The notes under the pieces were generated by a model. That model did no database searches, was not told where the DNA came from, and worked only from the letters and a program-made list of their open reading frames with translations. The position numbers and the translations under genes are program-made. From Pseudodesulfovibrio sp. 5S69 (GTDB taxonomy: Bacteria > Desulfobacterota > Desulfovibrionia > Desulfovibrionales > Desulfovibrionaceae), in assembly GCF_037094465.1 (NCBI RefSeq), contig NZ_CP146609.1:1985501-2049500 (forward strand): 64,000 nt of DNA, written 5' to 3'. Below are positions 17,766 to 28,467 of the stretch, piece after piece (position 1 is the stretch's first letter; each line of letters opens with the position of its first letter).

Positions 17766-19826
17766 ATGCCTGACCTCAAGACCCAAAGAACGTATGCACT
17801 CGTCGGTCACGGCGGTAGCGGCAAAACCACCGTCGCCGAGATGCTGCTTTTCAACGCGGGAGTTGTAAACCGCCTCGGCAAAGTCGAAGAAGGGAGCACC
17901 GTCCTCGACTTCGAGCCCGAGGAAATCAAGCGTCGCGGTTCGATTCAGCCCGGTTTCGCCAGCTTCAAGTGGAACAAGAACGACCACTTTCTCATCGACA
18001 CCCCCGGCGACTCCAACTTTGCCGGTGATCTTTCCTACTCCCTGACCGCCGCCGACGGCGCGGTCATGGTCATCGACGCCGTGGACGGCGTCAAGCCGCT
18101 GACCCGCAAGATCTGGGCCCAGGTCCAGGACATGGGTCTTCCCTCCATGATCGTCATCAACAAGATGGACCGTGACCGGGCCGATTTCGACCTGGCCTTC
18201 AACGGCATCCACGATGCCCTGGGCGCGCGTCCCGCGCTGCTCTACTATCCCATCGGCGCCAAGGAGAATTTCAAGGGCGTGGTGGACATGCTCTCCGGCA
18301 AGGCGATGATGTTCGGTGCGGACGGCGCGGTCACCGAGGGCGAGATCCCCGGCGACATCGCCGACGAGGTCGAGACCATCCGCGAGACCATGATCGAGAA
18401 CATCGCCGAATCCGACGAAGAGCTCATGGAGAAATATTTCGAGGAAGGCGAACTGGCCCCCGAGGACATCACCAAGGGCCTCCAGGCGGGCGTCGCCTCC
18501 GGTGAGCTTGTCCCGGTGGTCGTGTCCGCCGCGCTCAACTGCCAGGGCGGCCAGATGATCCTGGACACCGTGCAGAGCCTGCTGCCCGGCCCGCTGGACC
18601 ACAAGCCGTGGCAGGGCGAGGACGGCAGCGAACTGGCCAGCTCGCCGGACGAGCCCCTGGCCTGTTTCGTTTTCAAGACCCAGGCCGACCCGTTCGCGGG
18701 CCAACTGACCGTGGTCCGCGTCCTGGCGGGCCAACTCTCTCCCGACTCCCAACTGGTCAACACGGCCAACGGCGAAAAGGAACGCGTGGGCCAGCTCCTG
18801 CTCATGAACGGCAAGGAGCAAACCCCGGTCAAAACCCCGATGGGACCGGGCGCCATCGTCACTCTGGCCAAGCTCAAGAGCACCCACACCGGCGACACCC
18901 TGGTGGAGAAGGGCGAGTTCAAGCTGGCCAAGCCGGAACTGGCCCCGCAGTTGATCACTTTCGCCCTGGCCCCCGAGGAGAAGGGCGACGAGGACAAGGT
19001 CTACGCCGCCGTGGCCAAGCTGCTTGAAGAGGACATCACCCTGACGCTCGGCCGCGACGAGGAGTCCGCCGACATCCTGCTCTCGGGCATGGGTCAGAAC
19101 CACATCGAAATCTCGGTCGAGAAGGCCAAGCGCCGCTACAAGACCGCCATCCTGCTCAAGACTCCCAAGGTCCCGTACCGCGAGACCTTCAAGACAGGGG
19201 CCAAGGAAATCCAGGGCCGCCACAAGAAGCAGTCCGGCGGCCGCGGCCAGTTCGGCGACTGCTGGATCCACGTCGCCCCCCGTGCGTCCGGCGAGGGCTA
19301 CGAGTTCGTGGACCAGATCGTGGGCGGCTCCATCCCGCGCCAGTTCATCCCGGCCGTGGACAAGGGCATCCAGGAGACCGCCGCGCGTGGCGTGCTCGCG
19401 GGCTACCCGGTCATCGACTTCCAGGTGACCCTGTACGACGGCAGCTACCACAACGTGGACTCCTCGGAAATGGCCTTCAAAGTGGCCGGTTCCCTGGCCT
19501 TCAAGAAGGCCTGCGAAAAGGCCAAGATGGCCCTGCTCGAACCGATCATGCTGGTCACCGTGGCCGTGCCCGACTCGTTCATGGGCGACGTCATCGGCGA
19601 CTTGTCGTCACGGCGCGGCAAGGTGCTCGGCTCCGATTCCCAGGCGGGCATCACCGAGGTCAAGGCCCACGTGCCCATGGCCGAGATGTTGCGCTACGCT
19701 CCGGACCTCAACTCCATGACCGGCGGCCAGGGCACCTTCTTCATGGAGTTCGCCGCCTACGAGGAATGCCCGCCCCAGGAGACCGAAAAGGTCATCGCGG
19801 CCAACAAAAAGCACGACGAAGAATAA
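17766..19826 (+). CDS. elongation factor G-like GTPase (EF-G paralogue)
   Basis: A 686-residue translational GTPase with G1 GHGGSGKT (14-21), G3 DTPGDSNF and G4 NKMD, followed by EF-G domains II-V (C-terminal SRRGKVLGSDSQAG, domain V-like). The G1 box differs from the canonical AHIDAGKT of housekeeping EF-G. Together with its solitary position away from rpsL-rpsG-tuf, this points to the EF-G2/FusA2-like group. Its exact role (translocation, recycling or stress) cannot be told from sequence. It has its own promoter and a strong terminator. Confidence 0.85.
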   Translation: MPDLKTQRTYALVGHGGSGKTTVAEMLLFNAGVVNRLGKVEEGSTVLDFEPEEIKRRGSIQPGFASFKWNKNDHFLIDTPGDSNFAGDLSYSLTAADGAVMVIDAVDGVKPLTRKIWAQVQDMGLPSMIVINKMDRDRADFDLAFNGIHDALGARPALLYYPIGAKENFKGVVDMLSGKAMMFGADGAVTEGEIPGDIADEVETIRETMIENIAESDEELMEKYFEEGELAPEDITKGLQAGVASGELVPVVVSAALNCQGGQMILDTVQSLLPGPLDHKPWQGEDGSELASSPDEPLACFVFKTQADPFAGQLTVVRVLAGQLSPDSQLVNTANGEKERVGQLLLMNGKEQTPVKTPMGPGAIVTLAKLKSTHTGDTLVEKGEFKLAKPELAPQLITFALAPEEKGDEDKVYAAVAKLLEEDITLTLGRDEESADILLSGMGQNHIEISVEKAKRRYKTAILLKTPKVPYRETFKTGAKEIQGRHKKQSGGRGQFGDCWIHVAPRASGEGYEFVDQIVGGSIPRQFIPAVDKGIQETAARGVLAGYPVIDFQVTLYDGSYHNVDSSEMAFKVAGSLAFKKACEKAKMALLEPIMLVTVAVPDSFMGDVIGDLSSRRGKVLGSDSQAGITEVKAHVPMAEMLRYAPDLNSMTGGQGTFFMEFAAYEECPPQETEKVIAANKKHDEE

Positions 19827-19851
19827 TTCGACTCGAAGATCCGACAAAAAG

Positions 19852-19881
19852 GGCGACGGCTTGGACCGTCGCCTTTTTTTT
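19852..19881 (+). terminator. rho-independent terminator after the EF-G paralogue
   Basis: GGCGACGG/CCGTCGCC with a six-base loop is followed by eight T. Translation of the next gene therefore most likely begins beyond it, at 19944. Confidence 0.9.
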
Positions 19882-19943
19882 GTCATTGTTTCATGCAGTC
19901 TTTTGGTTTACTTACACAGGAGTTTGCACAACAAGGACGGACC

Positions 19944-20666
19944 ATGCTTCGACGACTTTTCTTCACCATACTGCTCGTACCGGTAACCATCTGGTATTCC
20001 CTCAAGATGCTCGGGGTGGACCCGGAGACGGCCACGCCCGAGGAATACGACCGCTGGGGGCTGGCCTGGGGGGCGGCCGCCGTGAAGTTGTCGGGTATCC
20101 GGATCGAGGCGGACATGGGCGACGTGGACCCGAAGGGACACTACGTGTTCATCGGCAACCACCAGTCCAACCTGGATATTCCCGTGCTTTTCTACCTGCT
20201 CAAGGGCAACCGCATCCGCTTCGTGGCCAAGAAGTCCCTGTTCGAGATTCCCATCTACGGCAAGGCGCTCGGCCACGCCGGGCACATCTGCATCGACCGG
20301 GGGAACCGGCGCGCGGCCATGCAATCCCTGAACGAGGCCGTGGAGACCGCCAAGGCGGGCATCTCGCCGCTCATCTTCCCGGAGGGCACGCGCAACCTGG
20401 ATCTGAGCAAGCTCATGGATTTCAAGATAGGGGCCATGATCCTGGCCCTCAAGGCCGGGCTGCCCGTGGTCCCGTTCGTCATGACCAACACCGGGCGCAT
20501 CATGGGCAAGGGCGATTTCTTCATCGACAACCGTCCCGTGGTCCGGTTCAAGGCGCTGCCGGTCATCGACCCGGCGCAGTACACCCTCAAGGAACGCGAA
20601 CGGTTCAAGGACGACCTCTATGCCATGATGAACGAGGCGTACCAGGAACTGCTGGCAAAGGGGTAG
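19944..20666 (+). CDS. plsC: 1-acyl-sn-glycerol-3-phosphate acyltransferase
   Basis: It adds the second acyl chain to lysophosphatidate at the inner membrane. The 240-residue protein has a membrane-associated N-terminus, the catalytic HX4D motif at H73-D78 (NHQSNLD) and the FPEGTRN glycerolphosphate site. The ATG at 19944 follows AAGGA and starts a typical hydrophobic N-terminus; an earlier in-frame ATG (19893) sits right behind the terminator and is disfavoured. The RNase J gene begins four bases after it. Confidence 0.9.
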   Translation: MLRRLFFTILLVPVTIWYSLKMLGVDPETATPEEYDRWGLAWGAAAVKLSGIRIEADMGDVDPKGHYVFIGNHQSNLDIPVLFYLLKGNRIRFVAKKSLFEIPIYGKALGHAGHICIDRGNRRAAMQSLNEAVETAKAGISPLIFPEGTRNLDLSKLMDFKIGAMILALKAGLPVVPFVMTNTGRIMGKGDFFIDNRPVVRFKALPVIDPAQYTLKERERFKDDLYAMMNEAYQELLAKG

Positions 20667-20670
20667 ATGC

Positions 20671-22326
<1,656 letters not shown>

Positions 22327-22404
22327 CGTCTGGACTTCGGCCCGATGTTGGGCTAGATATTCCAATAAACCGAGAGAGATGCTTTTTTCGAGAGGATACC
22401 CGAC

Positions 22405-22875
22405 ATGAAAAGAATTCTGCTTGCAACGGCCATGACGGCCATGATTTCCCTGCTCGCCGCCTGCGGTGCGCAGAAAAACGACCTCGACGCGGGGTGGGCC
22501 ATGGTCAAGCAGGGCGACTGCGCCGGCGCCCAGGTCTACCTGGACAACACCATCGCCCAGCCCGAGAGCGCTATGGACCTGGCCTATGCCTACTACCTCA
22601 AGGGGCAGTGCGCCGAGAAGGCGTCCGACTACGCGACCGCTTACGAAAACTTTTACGCGGCCAAGATCGTGGCCTGCTACGTGGTCAGCCACCAGACGCA
22701 CGTCAACATGGATACCTACGCCCGCAGCGACTACTGCCAGCGGATCATCCCGGCCAAGCTCGAGGCCCTGTCGGCCAAGATCGACGATCCAGGCAAGATC
22801 GAGCAGATCGAGGGCAAGGTCAACGGCATCCTGCGGGCCGATTACCTCAAGCGTTTTGACAGGCGTCTGAACTAA
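22405..22875 (+). CDS. putative small lipoprotein of unknown function
   Basis: A 156-residue protein with a clear lipoprotein signal: basic MKR, a hydrophobic stretch and lipobox LLAAC ending at C20. The mature part has a helix-rich, TPR-like layout (AYAYYLKGQCAEKASDYATAYENFYAAK) and three further cysteines. It is a single-gene unit closed by a strong terminator. I do not recognise the family; an outer-membrane-facing periplasmic location is inferred from the lipobox. Confidence 0.7.
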   Translation: MKRILLATAMTAMISLLAACGAQKNDLDAGWAMVKQGDCAGAQVYLDNTIAQPESAMDLAYAYYLKGQCAEKASDYATAYENFYAAKIVACYVVSHQTHVNMDTYARSDYCQRIIPAKLEALSAKIDDPGKIEQIEGKVNGILRADYLKRFDRRLN

Positions 22876-22883
22876 GATATCCG

Positions 22884-22909
22884 AACGCCCCGCCCAGCGG
22901 GGCGTTTTT
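22884..22909 (+). terminator. rho-independent terminator after the lipoprotein gene
   Basis: A ten-base-pair perfect stem AACGCCCCGC/GCGGGGCGTT has a three-base loop and a T run, nine bases after the stop. Confidence 0.9.
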
Positions 22910-22940
22910 CGTGGCGCATCCTGCAACCGGGGAGGGCGAC

Positions 22941-23408
22941 ATGGCCTTGGCAGACTACACGGCGAGCATCGACCGCCTGCAAAGGGCGCTGGGCAAGGCC
23001 TATGCGGACGAACCCTGGCTGCTGAACATGCCGGGCCGGTCCGTAGCCTGCAAGATCGACCACTACTACTACCTAGCGGTCATGCCGGGATTCGTCGAGA
23101 CCCTCGCCCGACTGGGCGGCATGTTCCCCAAGCAGGTCCTCGAAGCCCTGGTTAGGACCGGCAACCTCATCACCAAGGCCCCGGAACGCGACCCGCTCCT
23201 GCCCCTGACCGTCTCCTGGGGCGGACGCTCCGTCACCCTGACCGGCGCGTTCGTCGATGCCGACTTCATCGACCGCGCCGTCAAGACCTACGGCGGATTC
23301 GGCGCCATCCTCAACGTCTCGGACCTCAAAATCTCCGCCGCCGATCGCGACCGCATCGAGGCACTCTTCGAGGACAAAACCCCGCCCCAGACGCTGGCGT
23401 ATTTTTGA
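22941..23408 (+). CDS. conserved-looking hypothetical protein, 155 aa
   Basis: A start at ATG 22941 with GGGGAGGG seven bases before it gives 155 residues (an earlier in-frame ATG at 22911 lies in the terminator tail). The protein is soluble, with one cysteine, helical at the start (DYTASIDRLQRALGKAYADE) and mixed alpha/beta after. No motif I recognise. Codon use fits its neighbours, so it is probably a genuine gene. Its stop is followed directly by a dispersed repeat copy. Confidence 0.65.
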   Translation: MALADYTASIDRLQRALGKAYADEPWLLNMPGRSVACKIDHYYYLAVMPGFVETLARLGGMFPKQVLEALVRTGNLITKAPERDPLLPLTVSWGGRSVTLTGAFVDADFIDRAVKTYGGFGAILNVSDLKISAADRDRIEALFEDKTPPQTLAYF

Positions 23409-23413
23409 TGTCT

Positions 23414-23575
23414 CCGGGCCTCCAGCCGTGGGCGAGTCTTCGAGCCTTACGGATGAGGACAGCAGCGATCGGCCGGGGAAGGGAGAGGGAACCCTTCGAG
23501 AAAAGGGTTCCCTCTCCCTTCCCGGCCTCATCCCTCTCCCTTCCTGAACTTTATGTAGCCGCTTCGCGGGGTAGG
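23414..23575 (+). repeat. dispersed 3'-intergenic repeat, copy 3, with an inserted 48-bp block
   Basis: A GCCTCC box (interrupted), then a 48-bp block at 23423-23470, then GGCCGGGG, a long hairpin with apex CCCTTCGAGAAAAGGG and the conserved end TTCCTGAACTTTATGTAGCC plus GCTTCGCGGGG. The 48-bp block recurs at 39206-39253 with two mismatches. The rest of the convergent gap to 23731 holds the next hairpin and no gene. Confidence 0.75.
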
Positions 23576-23584
23576 GCGCATAAA

Positions 23585-23615
23585 AAGAGCCTCCGACTCA
23601 TTAATAAGTCGGAGG
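23585..23615 (-). terminator. terminator between convergent genes, best read on the minus strand
   Basis: CCTCCGACT (23590-23598) and AGTCGGAGG (23607-23615) form a nine-bp stem. On the minus strand it is followed by CTCTTTTT, suited to end the cyuA-like transcript. The plus-strand tail (TCTCAATTTT) is weaker. Region 23616-23731 contains small inverted repeats but no gene. Confidence 0.65.
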
Positions 23616-23731
23616 TCTCAATTTTGTCATTCCTCTGGAGCGATTCGGGTGCGCAGCACCCGACAGCGGCTCAGTCTCCCGCGCTCGGAAGCCGCTGGCC
23701 TTCAGAAACTTTGTATCGCTATCGGAAGCCG

Positions 23732-25048
23732 CTATACGTCCGAGAACCGCTTCTTCAGCATAATTTCTAAGATCGTCTGATCCGTCTGTATCATCCCATC
23801 CACCGCCAACGTGCCCACATTCCGCATGGTGTCCTCGGAGGACAGACCGATGATGCCGTCGGTGTGGTGGACGTTGACGCCCTGGAGGGAGAAGAGGGCG
23901 GCCTGGACCGCGGTGCCGGCGGCGGTGGCCAGCTTGAGGGCGCAGCCGGTCTTGGCACCGTCGCAGATGATCCCGGCCAGATCCTCCAGGAGATTCTTGA
24001 TGGCCCCGGCGATGTGGTGGGCGTCGCCGCCGAGCAGGAAGGTGATGCCTGCCGTGGCCCCGGCTCCGGCGGCCACGGAGCAGCCGCAGATGGCGGACAG
24101 GCGGCCGGTGTGCGCCTTGACGAAGGCGGTGACGATGTGGGAGAGGGCCACGGCTTCAAGCACGTCCCGGATCTCCACGCCCTCCACGTAATCCTTGACC
24201 GCCCAGATGGGCAGGATGGCGGTCAGGCCGTGGTTGCCGGACCCGGCCGAGGACATGGCGGGCAGGGAGGCGCCGGACATGCGCGCGTCCGCGGCGGCCG
24301 AGGCCAGGACGCGCGCGGCCAGCATCATGTCCTTCTTGATCAGCCCCTGGCGGCAGAGCCGTTCCAGGGTCTTGCCCACGCCCAGGCCGAGGCCGTACTT
24401 GAGGCCCTGTTCGGCCAGACGCACGTTCACGTCCACACCCTCCTGCAGGAAAGCGTAATCGTCCTCGTCCAACTCGTCGGTCAGGGCCATGAGCTCGTTG
24501 AGCGTCAGGGTCTTGAGCCACGCCTCCATGGCGGCCACCGGGGAGGGGGCGCCGTCGGCCCTCGTGCGGATGAGCGGGCTCTCCACGGGCTCGCCGTTCA
24601 GCGTCAGGGAGACGATATTGTCGTGCAGCCCCTCGATGACCGACTCGGCCACGGTCTCGCCCGCCACCGCCTTGGAGCGGATGAGCAACCCCTGGTGGTC
24701 CTTGATCAGGGTGACCTTCACCCGATTTTGGGCCAGGGCCTGTTTCGCGGTCTTGACGTCTTCGTCGGTGACGCTTTGCAGCACCTCCAGACGCAGGGCC
24801 GGGTCGCCGCCCGCGGCACCGAGTGCGGCGGCGGTGTCCAGGCCGGACAGGCCGCCCGCGCCGGGGATGGAGACGGCCAGACCGTTCTTGTACACGTTGG
24901 GATCCACGGCCACTTCGAGGGAGTCGAAGCGTTTGCCGGGCAGCAGGGACACGGCGGCCGCCGCGCCCAGGGCGATGGCCACGGGCTCGGTGCAGCCGAG
25001 CGCCGGGGCGACCTGGATGGAAAGAACGTCCTTGACCGTGAAGCTCAT
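23732..25048 (-). CDS. cyuA: L-cysteine desulfidase-like protein (CyuA/UPF0597, serine dehydratase alpha-like)
   Basis: A 438-residue protein of the CyuA/YhaM family, which degrades L-cysteine to sulfide, ammonia and pyruvate with a 4Fe-4S cluster. Cysteine positions fit: ALGCTEP near residue 20, SAICGCSVAAGAGA, and IICDGAKTGCALK near the C-terminus. The start at 25048 has AGGAAG upstream and lies two bases after the preceding stop, so it is coupled to the 173-residue gene before it. Which amino acid is used cannot be told from the sequence. Confidence 0.8.
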   Translation of the reverse strand: MSFTVKDVLSIQVAPALGCTEPVAIALGAAAAVSLLPGKRFDSLEVAVDPNVYKNGLAVSIPGAGGLSGLDTAAALGAAGGDPALRLEVLQSVTDEDVKTAKQALAQNRVKVTLIKDHQGLLIRSKAVAGETVAESVIEGLHDNIVSLTLNGEPVESPLIRTRADGAPSPVAAMEAWLKTLTLNELMALTDELDEDDYAFLQEGVDVNVRLAEQGLKYGLGLGVGKTLERLCRQGLIKKDMMLAARVLASAAADARMSGASLPAMSSAGSGNHGLTAILPIWAVKDYVEGVEIRDVLEAVALSHIVTAFVKAHTGRLSAICGCSVAAGAGATAGITFLLGGDAHHIAGAIKNLLEDLAGIICDGAKTGCALKLATAAGTAVQAALFSLQGVNVHHTDGIIGLSSEDTMRNVGTLAVDGMIQTDQTILEIMLKKRFSDV

Positions 25049-25050
25049 GG

Positions 25051-25572
25051 CTACTTCCTCACCGTGCTCTTGGGACAATTCTCACTCAGGTGGCAGACCT
25101 CGCATCCGCCGGTGTACGGGTAGGGCGTGAGGACCGCGTACTTGCGGTTGACCGAGCCCTCCTCGTTCCAAGTCAGGCCGAGCTCGTCGAAGGCCGCCAG
25201 CACGCCTTGGCCCGGCCGGGGCAGCGGGGCGCACTTGCCGTCCTGCAGTTCGGGCACGAACCCTTGGGCCGAGCTCATGACCATGGTGATGGCCAGGGCG
25301 TGGAAGAGCAGGCCGTGGGTCGGGGAGTCCTGCCAGATGCCCTCGATGGCCTTCTCGGCCGCCTGGTCCAGGAAAATGAGCACGAAGCTGCCTTCGCCCT
25401 CGGTATTTTTCAGTTCGTAGGCCTTGAGGCTCTCGGTCGCCCACTTGTCCCAGAACTCCTCGAAGTCCTCGAGCATGTCGCCTTCGATGCGGGTTTCGCC
25501 CGCGACCTCCATGAAATACATCATGTCGAATTCGGGATTCGGGGTCATGGGAGTGATGTCGTATTTGGCCAT
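25051..25572 (-). CDS. hypothetical protein, 173 aa, coupled to the cysteine desulfidase gene
   Basis: It starts at ATG 25572. The protein is acidic and soluble, with no signal peptide. The C-terminal end carries CEVCHLSENCPKS, three closely spaced cysteines that could bind metal or a cluster, plus one earlier cysteine (GKCAPLP). I do not recognise the family. Its two-base spacing from cyuA indicates co-translation and perhaps a shared cysteine or sulfide-related task. Confidence 0.65.
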   Translation of the reverse strand: MAKYDITPMTPNPEFDMMYFMEVAGETRIEGDMLEDFEEFWDKWATESLKAYELKNTEGEGSFVLIFLDQAAEKAIEGIWQDSPTHGLLFHALAITMVMSSAQGFVPELQDGKCAPLPRPGQGVLAAFDELGLTWNEEGSVNRKYAVLTPYPYTGGCEVCHLSENCPKSTVRK

Positions 25573-25761
25573 GGTTCTTCTCCGTGAAGGGGATTGGGTG
25601 CGTAGGGGAGGCTTTGCTTACCCTTTTTCCGGGCCGCGCTCAAGTTTTCCGGTCAATTCGTTGCGCTTGCCGGGGAAGTGAGGTTACTATCCGTTGCAGG
25701 GGAGATAGGCCCCGGTCCCGCATTGTCAACCTCGTGCCCCATGGAGCTAACCGGAGATTCA

Positions 25762-27525
25762 ATGGCCGACCGAAGTGAACCGCTCTTTCTCAAGCTCAGA
25801 CGACCCAACATCCGATTCCTGTTCCTGGCCATCATCATCGGCGGATTGGCCGGATACGGGGCGGTCCTGTTCAAGCTGATCCTCAAGTACATGCAGTGGG
25901 TGTTCTACCAGAACACCGCCGACTGGCTGACCTTTGCCGGGACCGTGCCGCTGTGGATGAAGCTCGTCATGCCCACGGCGGGCGGCCTGGTGGTCGGGCT
26001 GGTGGTCAGCTTTTTCGCGTCCGAGGCCAAGGGGCACGGCGTGCCCGAGGTCATGCAGGCCATCGCGCTGAGGGGCGGGCGCATCCGCAAGCGGGTGGCC
26101 GCGGCCAAGATCTTCGCCTCGGCCGTGACCATCGGCTCGGGCGGCTCGGTGGGCCGCGAGGGGCCCATGGTCCAGATCGGGGCATCCATCGGCTCGTCCG
26201 TGGGCCAGATATTCAAGATTCCGCGCGTACACATGAAGACCATGGTCGGCTGCGGGGCGGCCGCGGGCATCGCCGCGACCTTCAACGCGCCCATCGCCGG
26301 GGTGCTCTTCGCCCTGGAGATCATCATCGGCGACTTCGGGGTCATGCAGTTTTCGCCCGTGGTCCTGTCCTCGGTCATGGCCACGGCCATTTCCCGTTAT
26401 TATTTCGGTGACTTTCCGCACTTCGACATCCCGACCTATTCCATCGTTTCCCTCTGGGAGTATCTGTTCTACCCGGTGCTCGGCGTGGTCACGGGGTTGG
26501 TGGCCCTGGCCTTCACCAATTCCCTGTACTGGCTGGAGGACCGCTTCGACGCCATCCCCATCCCGGAGTGGACCAAGCCCGCCATCGGCGGGGCCGTGCT
26601 CGGCGTGGTCTTCGCCGTCTATCCGCAGGTTTTCGGCGTGGGCTACGGGGCCATGAACGAGACCCTGCTCGACAAGACCCCGTTCGCGCTCATGCTCGTG
26701 CTCATCGTGGTCAAGATCGTGGCCTCTTCGGCAACGCTCGGCTCGGGCGGGTCGGGCGGCATCTTCGCGCCCAGCCTGTTCATGGGCTGCATGACCGGCG
26801 GGGCCTTCGGCTACGTGGTCCACATGCTCCTGCCCGCGTACACGGCCACGCCCGCGGCCTACGCCCTGGTGGCCATGGGCGGCCTGGTGGCGGGCACGAC
26901 GTACGCGCCCATCACGGCCATCCTGATCATCTTCGAGATGACCTCGGACTATTCCATCATCCTGCCGCTCATGCTGACCTGCATCACGGCCACGGTCATG
27001 AACTCGACCATCCAGCGGGCGTCCATCTACACCACCAAGCTGCTGCGGCGCGGCATCGACATCGAGGCGGGCCGGGAGCGCCACCTGCTCTCGCACATGC
27101 TGGTCAAGGAGGTCATGGTCCGCGACTTCGTGACCATCCCCCAGACCATGACCCTGTCGAGTATCCTGTGGACCTTCAAGACCGAGAACGCGCCTTACCT
27201 GCACGTGGTGGACGAGGATCAGCGGCTGACCGGGATCATCTCCTTCCGCGACCTGCGGGCCGTGCTCAACGAGGAGGGGCTGGCCGACCTGCTCATCGCC
27301 CACGACCTGGCGACGCAGAACCCGGTGACCGTGACCACGGACGACACCCTGCAGGACGCCCTGGACAAGATCACGGACCGGGGCGTGTCCCAGCTCCCGG
27401 TGCTGTCCACCGGCAAGGAACCGAGGGTGGTGGGCACCCTGACCGAGCTGGCCATCGACGCGGCCTACAATTCAGCCACGGTCAAGGCGGAGATCGCCGA
27501 GGACGAACAGCGCATGGAGTCCTAG
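25762..27525 (+). CDS. ClC-family chloride channel/antiporter with C-terminal CBS domains
   Basis: A 587-residue protein; ATG 25762 with GGAG six bases before it is preferred over ATG 25741. The ClC selectivity motifs are present: GSGGSVGREGP (126-136, with the gating glutamate E133) and GSGGSGGIFAPSLF. About ten hydrophobic segments are followed by two CBS domains (from about residue 440: VMVRDFVTIPQTM and LATQNPVTVTTDD), which often sense nucleotides. The gating glutamate suggests voltage- or proton-dependent Cl- handling; channel or exchanger is undecided. Confidence 0.9.
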   Translation: MADRSEPLFLKLRRPNIRFLFLAIIIGGLAGYGAVLFKLILKYMQWVFYQNTADWLTFAGTVPLWMKLVMPTAGGLVVGLVVSFFASEAKGHGVPEVMQAIALRGGRIRKRVAAAKIFASAVTIGSGGSVGREGPMVQIGASIGSSVGQIFKIPRVHMKTMVGCGAAAGIAATFNAPIAGVLFALEIIIGDFGVMQFSPVVLSSVMATAISRYYFGDFPHFDIPTYSIVSLWEYLFYPVLGVVTGLVALAFTNSLYWLEDRFDAIPIPEWTKPAIGGAVLGVVFAVYPQVFGVGYGAMNETLLDKTPFALMLVLIVVKIVASSATLGSGGSGGIFAPSLFMGCMTGGAFGYVVHMLLPAYTATPAAYALVAMGGLVAGTTYAPITAILIIFEMTSDYSIILPLMLTCITATVMNSTIQRASIYTTKLLRRGIDIEAGRERHLLSHMLVKEVMVRDFVTIPQTMTLSSILWTFKTENAPYLHVVDEDQRLTGIISFRDLRAVLNEEGLADLLIAHDLATQNPVTVTTDDTLQDALDKITDRGVSQLPVLSTGKEPRVVGTLTELAIDAAYNSATVKAEIAEDEQRMES

Positions 27526-27634
27526 ACAGGCCGGAACGCACCGTCCGATAGCCGTTGAGGCCCACCGCCCTTTGTGCTAGCCTCCGGACACCGGCCGTGC
27601 TGGCCGGCCAAGCGCATTTCGAGGAACCGACCGC

Positions 27635-28156
27635 ATGAACGACATCCGCATTTCCGTGACTCTGTCCCTGGACGAGAAGTATCCCGAGGACGGCTACATC
27701 GACTTCAACCTGTCCGTGGACGGGCAGTACCTGCACGAGGTCGGCGTGTACGTCGATCCCGTGGACCTGGTCACCTCGGCGACCATGTCGGGCGAGTTCT
27801 TCATCTACACCTGCGACTGCGGCAACCCGGCCTGCCAGGGCATCGACGACGGGGTGATGGTCTCCCACACCCCGGACACGGTCATCTGGCGGCTCAAGAA
27901 CCCCATCTCCTGGCCCCCGGACGAGCCCCGGCCCGAGTGGGAACACGACGCCGAGTTCGTCTTCCCCAAGGACCTCTATCTCCAGCAGGTCTCCATCGCC
28001 CTGGACCACGCCAAGCGCATCGCCAAGGGCTTCAAGCTCACGGGTTCCCTGTGGGTCGGTCCGGACCTGTCCATGGAAGGGCTCATGGCCCTGGAAGTGC
28101 CCCACCAGGAGGGCGGCTTCTTCGCCCTGGAGCCCCAGGGGCGCGCCCTGCATTAG
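27635..28156 (+). CDS. hypothetical protein, 173 aa, with CDCGNPAC motif
   Basis: A soluble 173-residue protein starting at ATG 27635 after GAGGAAC. It is beta-rich in the first half (ISVTLSLDE, DFNLSVDGQYLHEVGVYVD) and contains FIYTCDCGNPACQGI near residue 60, a cysteine cluster that could hold zinc. I do not recognise a family. Codon use matches the surroundings. It appears to be a single-gene unit followed by a hairpin. Confidence 0.65.
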   Translation: MNDIRISVTLSLDEKYPEDGYIDFNLSVDGQYLHEVGVYVDPVDLVTSATMSGEFFIYTCDCGNPACQGIDDGVMVSHTPDTVIWRLKNPISWPPDEPRPEWEHDAEFVFPKDLYLQQVSIALDHAKRIAKGFKLTGSLWVGPDLSMEGLMALEVPHQEGGFFALEPQGRALH

Positions 28157-28170
28157 CCTTCATGAACGGG

Positions 28171-28199
28171 TCCGGAATACCGTGTTTGCGTATTCCGGA
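28171..28199. repeat. ten-base-pair hairpin after the 27635 gene
   Basis: TCCGGAATAC and GTATTCCGGA flank a nine-base loop, 15 bases past the stop. A T-rich but interrupted tail (GAATTGTTCT) makes it a possible weak terminator. Confidence 0.5.
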
Positions 28200-28271
28200 G
28201 AATTGTTCTATGGTCTGATCACTTGCTCCGGCTGCTTTTCCGGTGGACCCGATCCATTTGGAGGAGCAGAC

Positions 28272-28448
28272 ATGTCCGTTTACGATTCCGATCAAAGCCG
28301 TTTTCATCGCGCCCGCCTGTTGCGTGCGCCGCCCCTCTGCGTGCGGTCTCAAACCGTTCGGGGGCGGACCGTGTCCGGGGCTCGGGCGTTCTCGCCCGCG
28401 GGAGGAGTCCCTGCTTTCGGGGCGGACCATCATCCGCCGCAATCCTAA
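28272..28448 (+). CDS. possible small protein, 58 aa
   Basis: The ATG at 28272 is preceded by GGAGGAG five bases upstream, one of the strongest ribosome-binding sites in the window. The frame runs 58 codons (begins MSVYDSDQSRFHRARLL). Composition is Arg/Pro-rich and the codon use is not like the neighbouring genes, so it may be a leader or a chance frame. It fills part of a 310-bp gap that otherwise shows no gene. Confidence 0.3.
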   Translation: MSVYDSDQSRFHRARLLRAPPLCVRSQTVRGRTVSGARAFSPAGGVPAFGADHHPPQS

Positions 28449-28467
28449 CCGAAAACAGGGTGCACGC

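Noticed and set aside
19893..19943. Upstream ATG for plsC
   Set aside because: It falls right after the terminator T run and adds residues unlike the family start; ATG 19944 has a ribosome-binding site.
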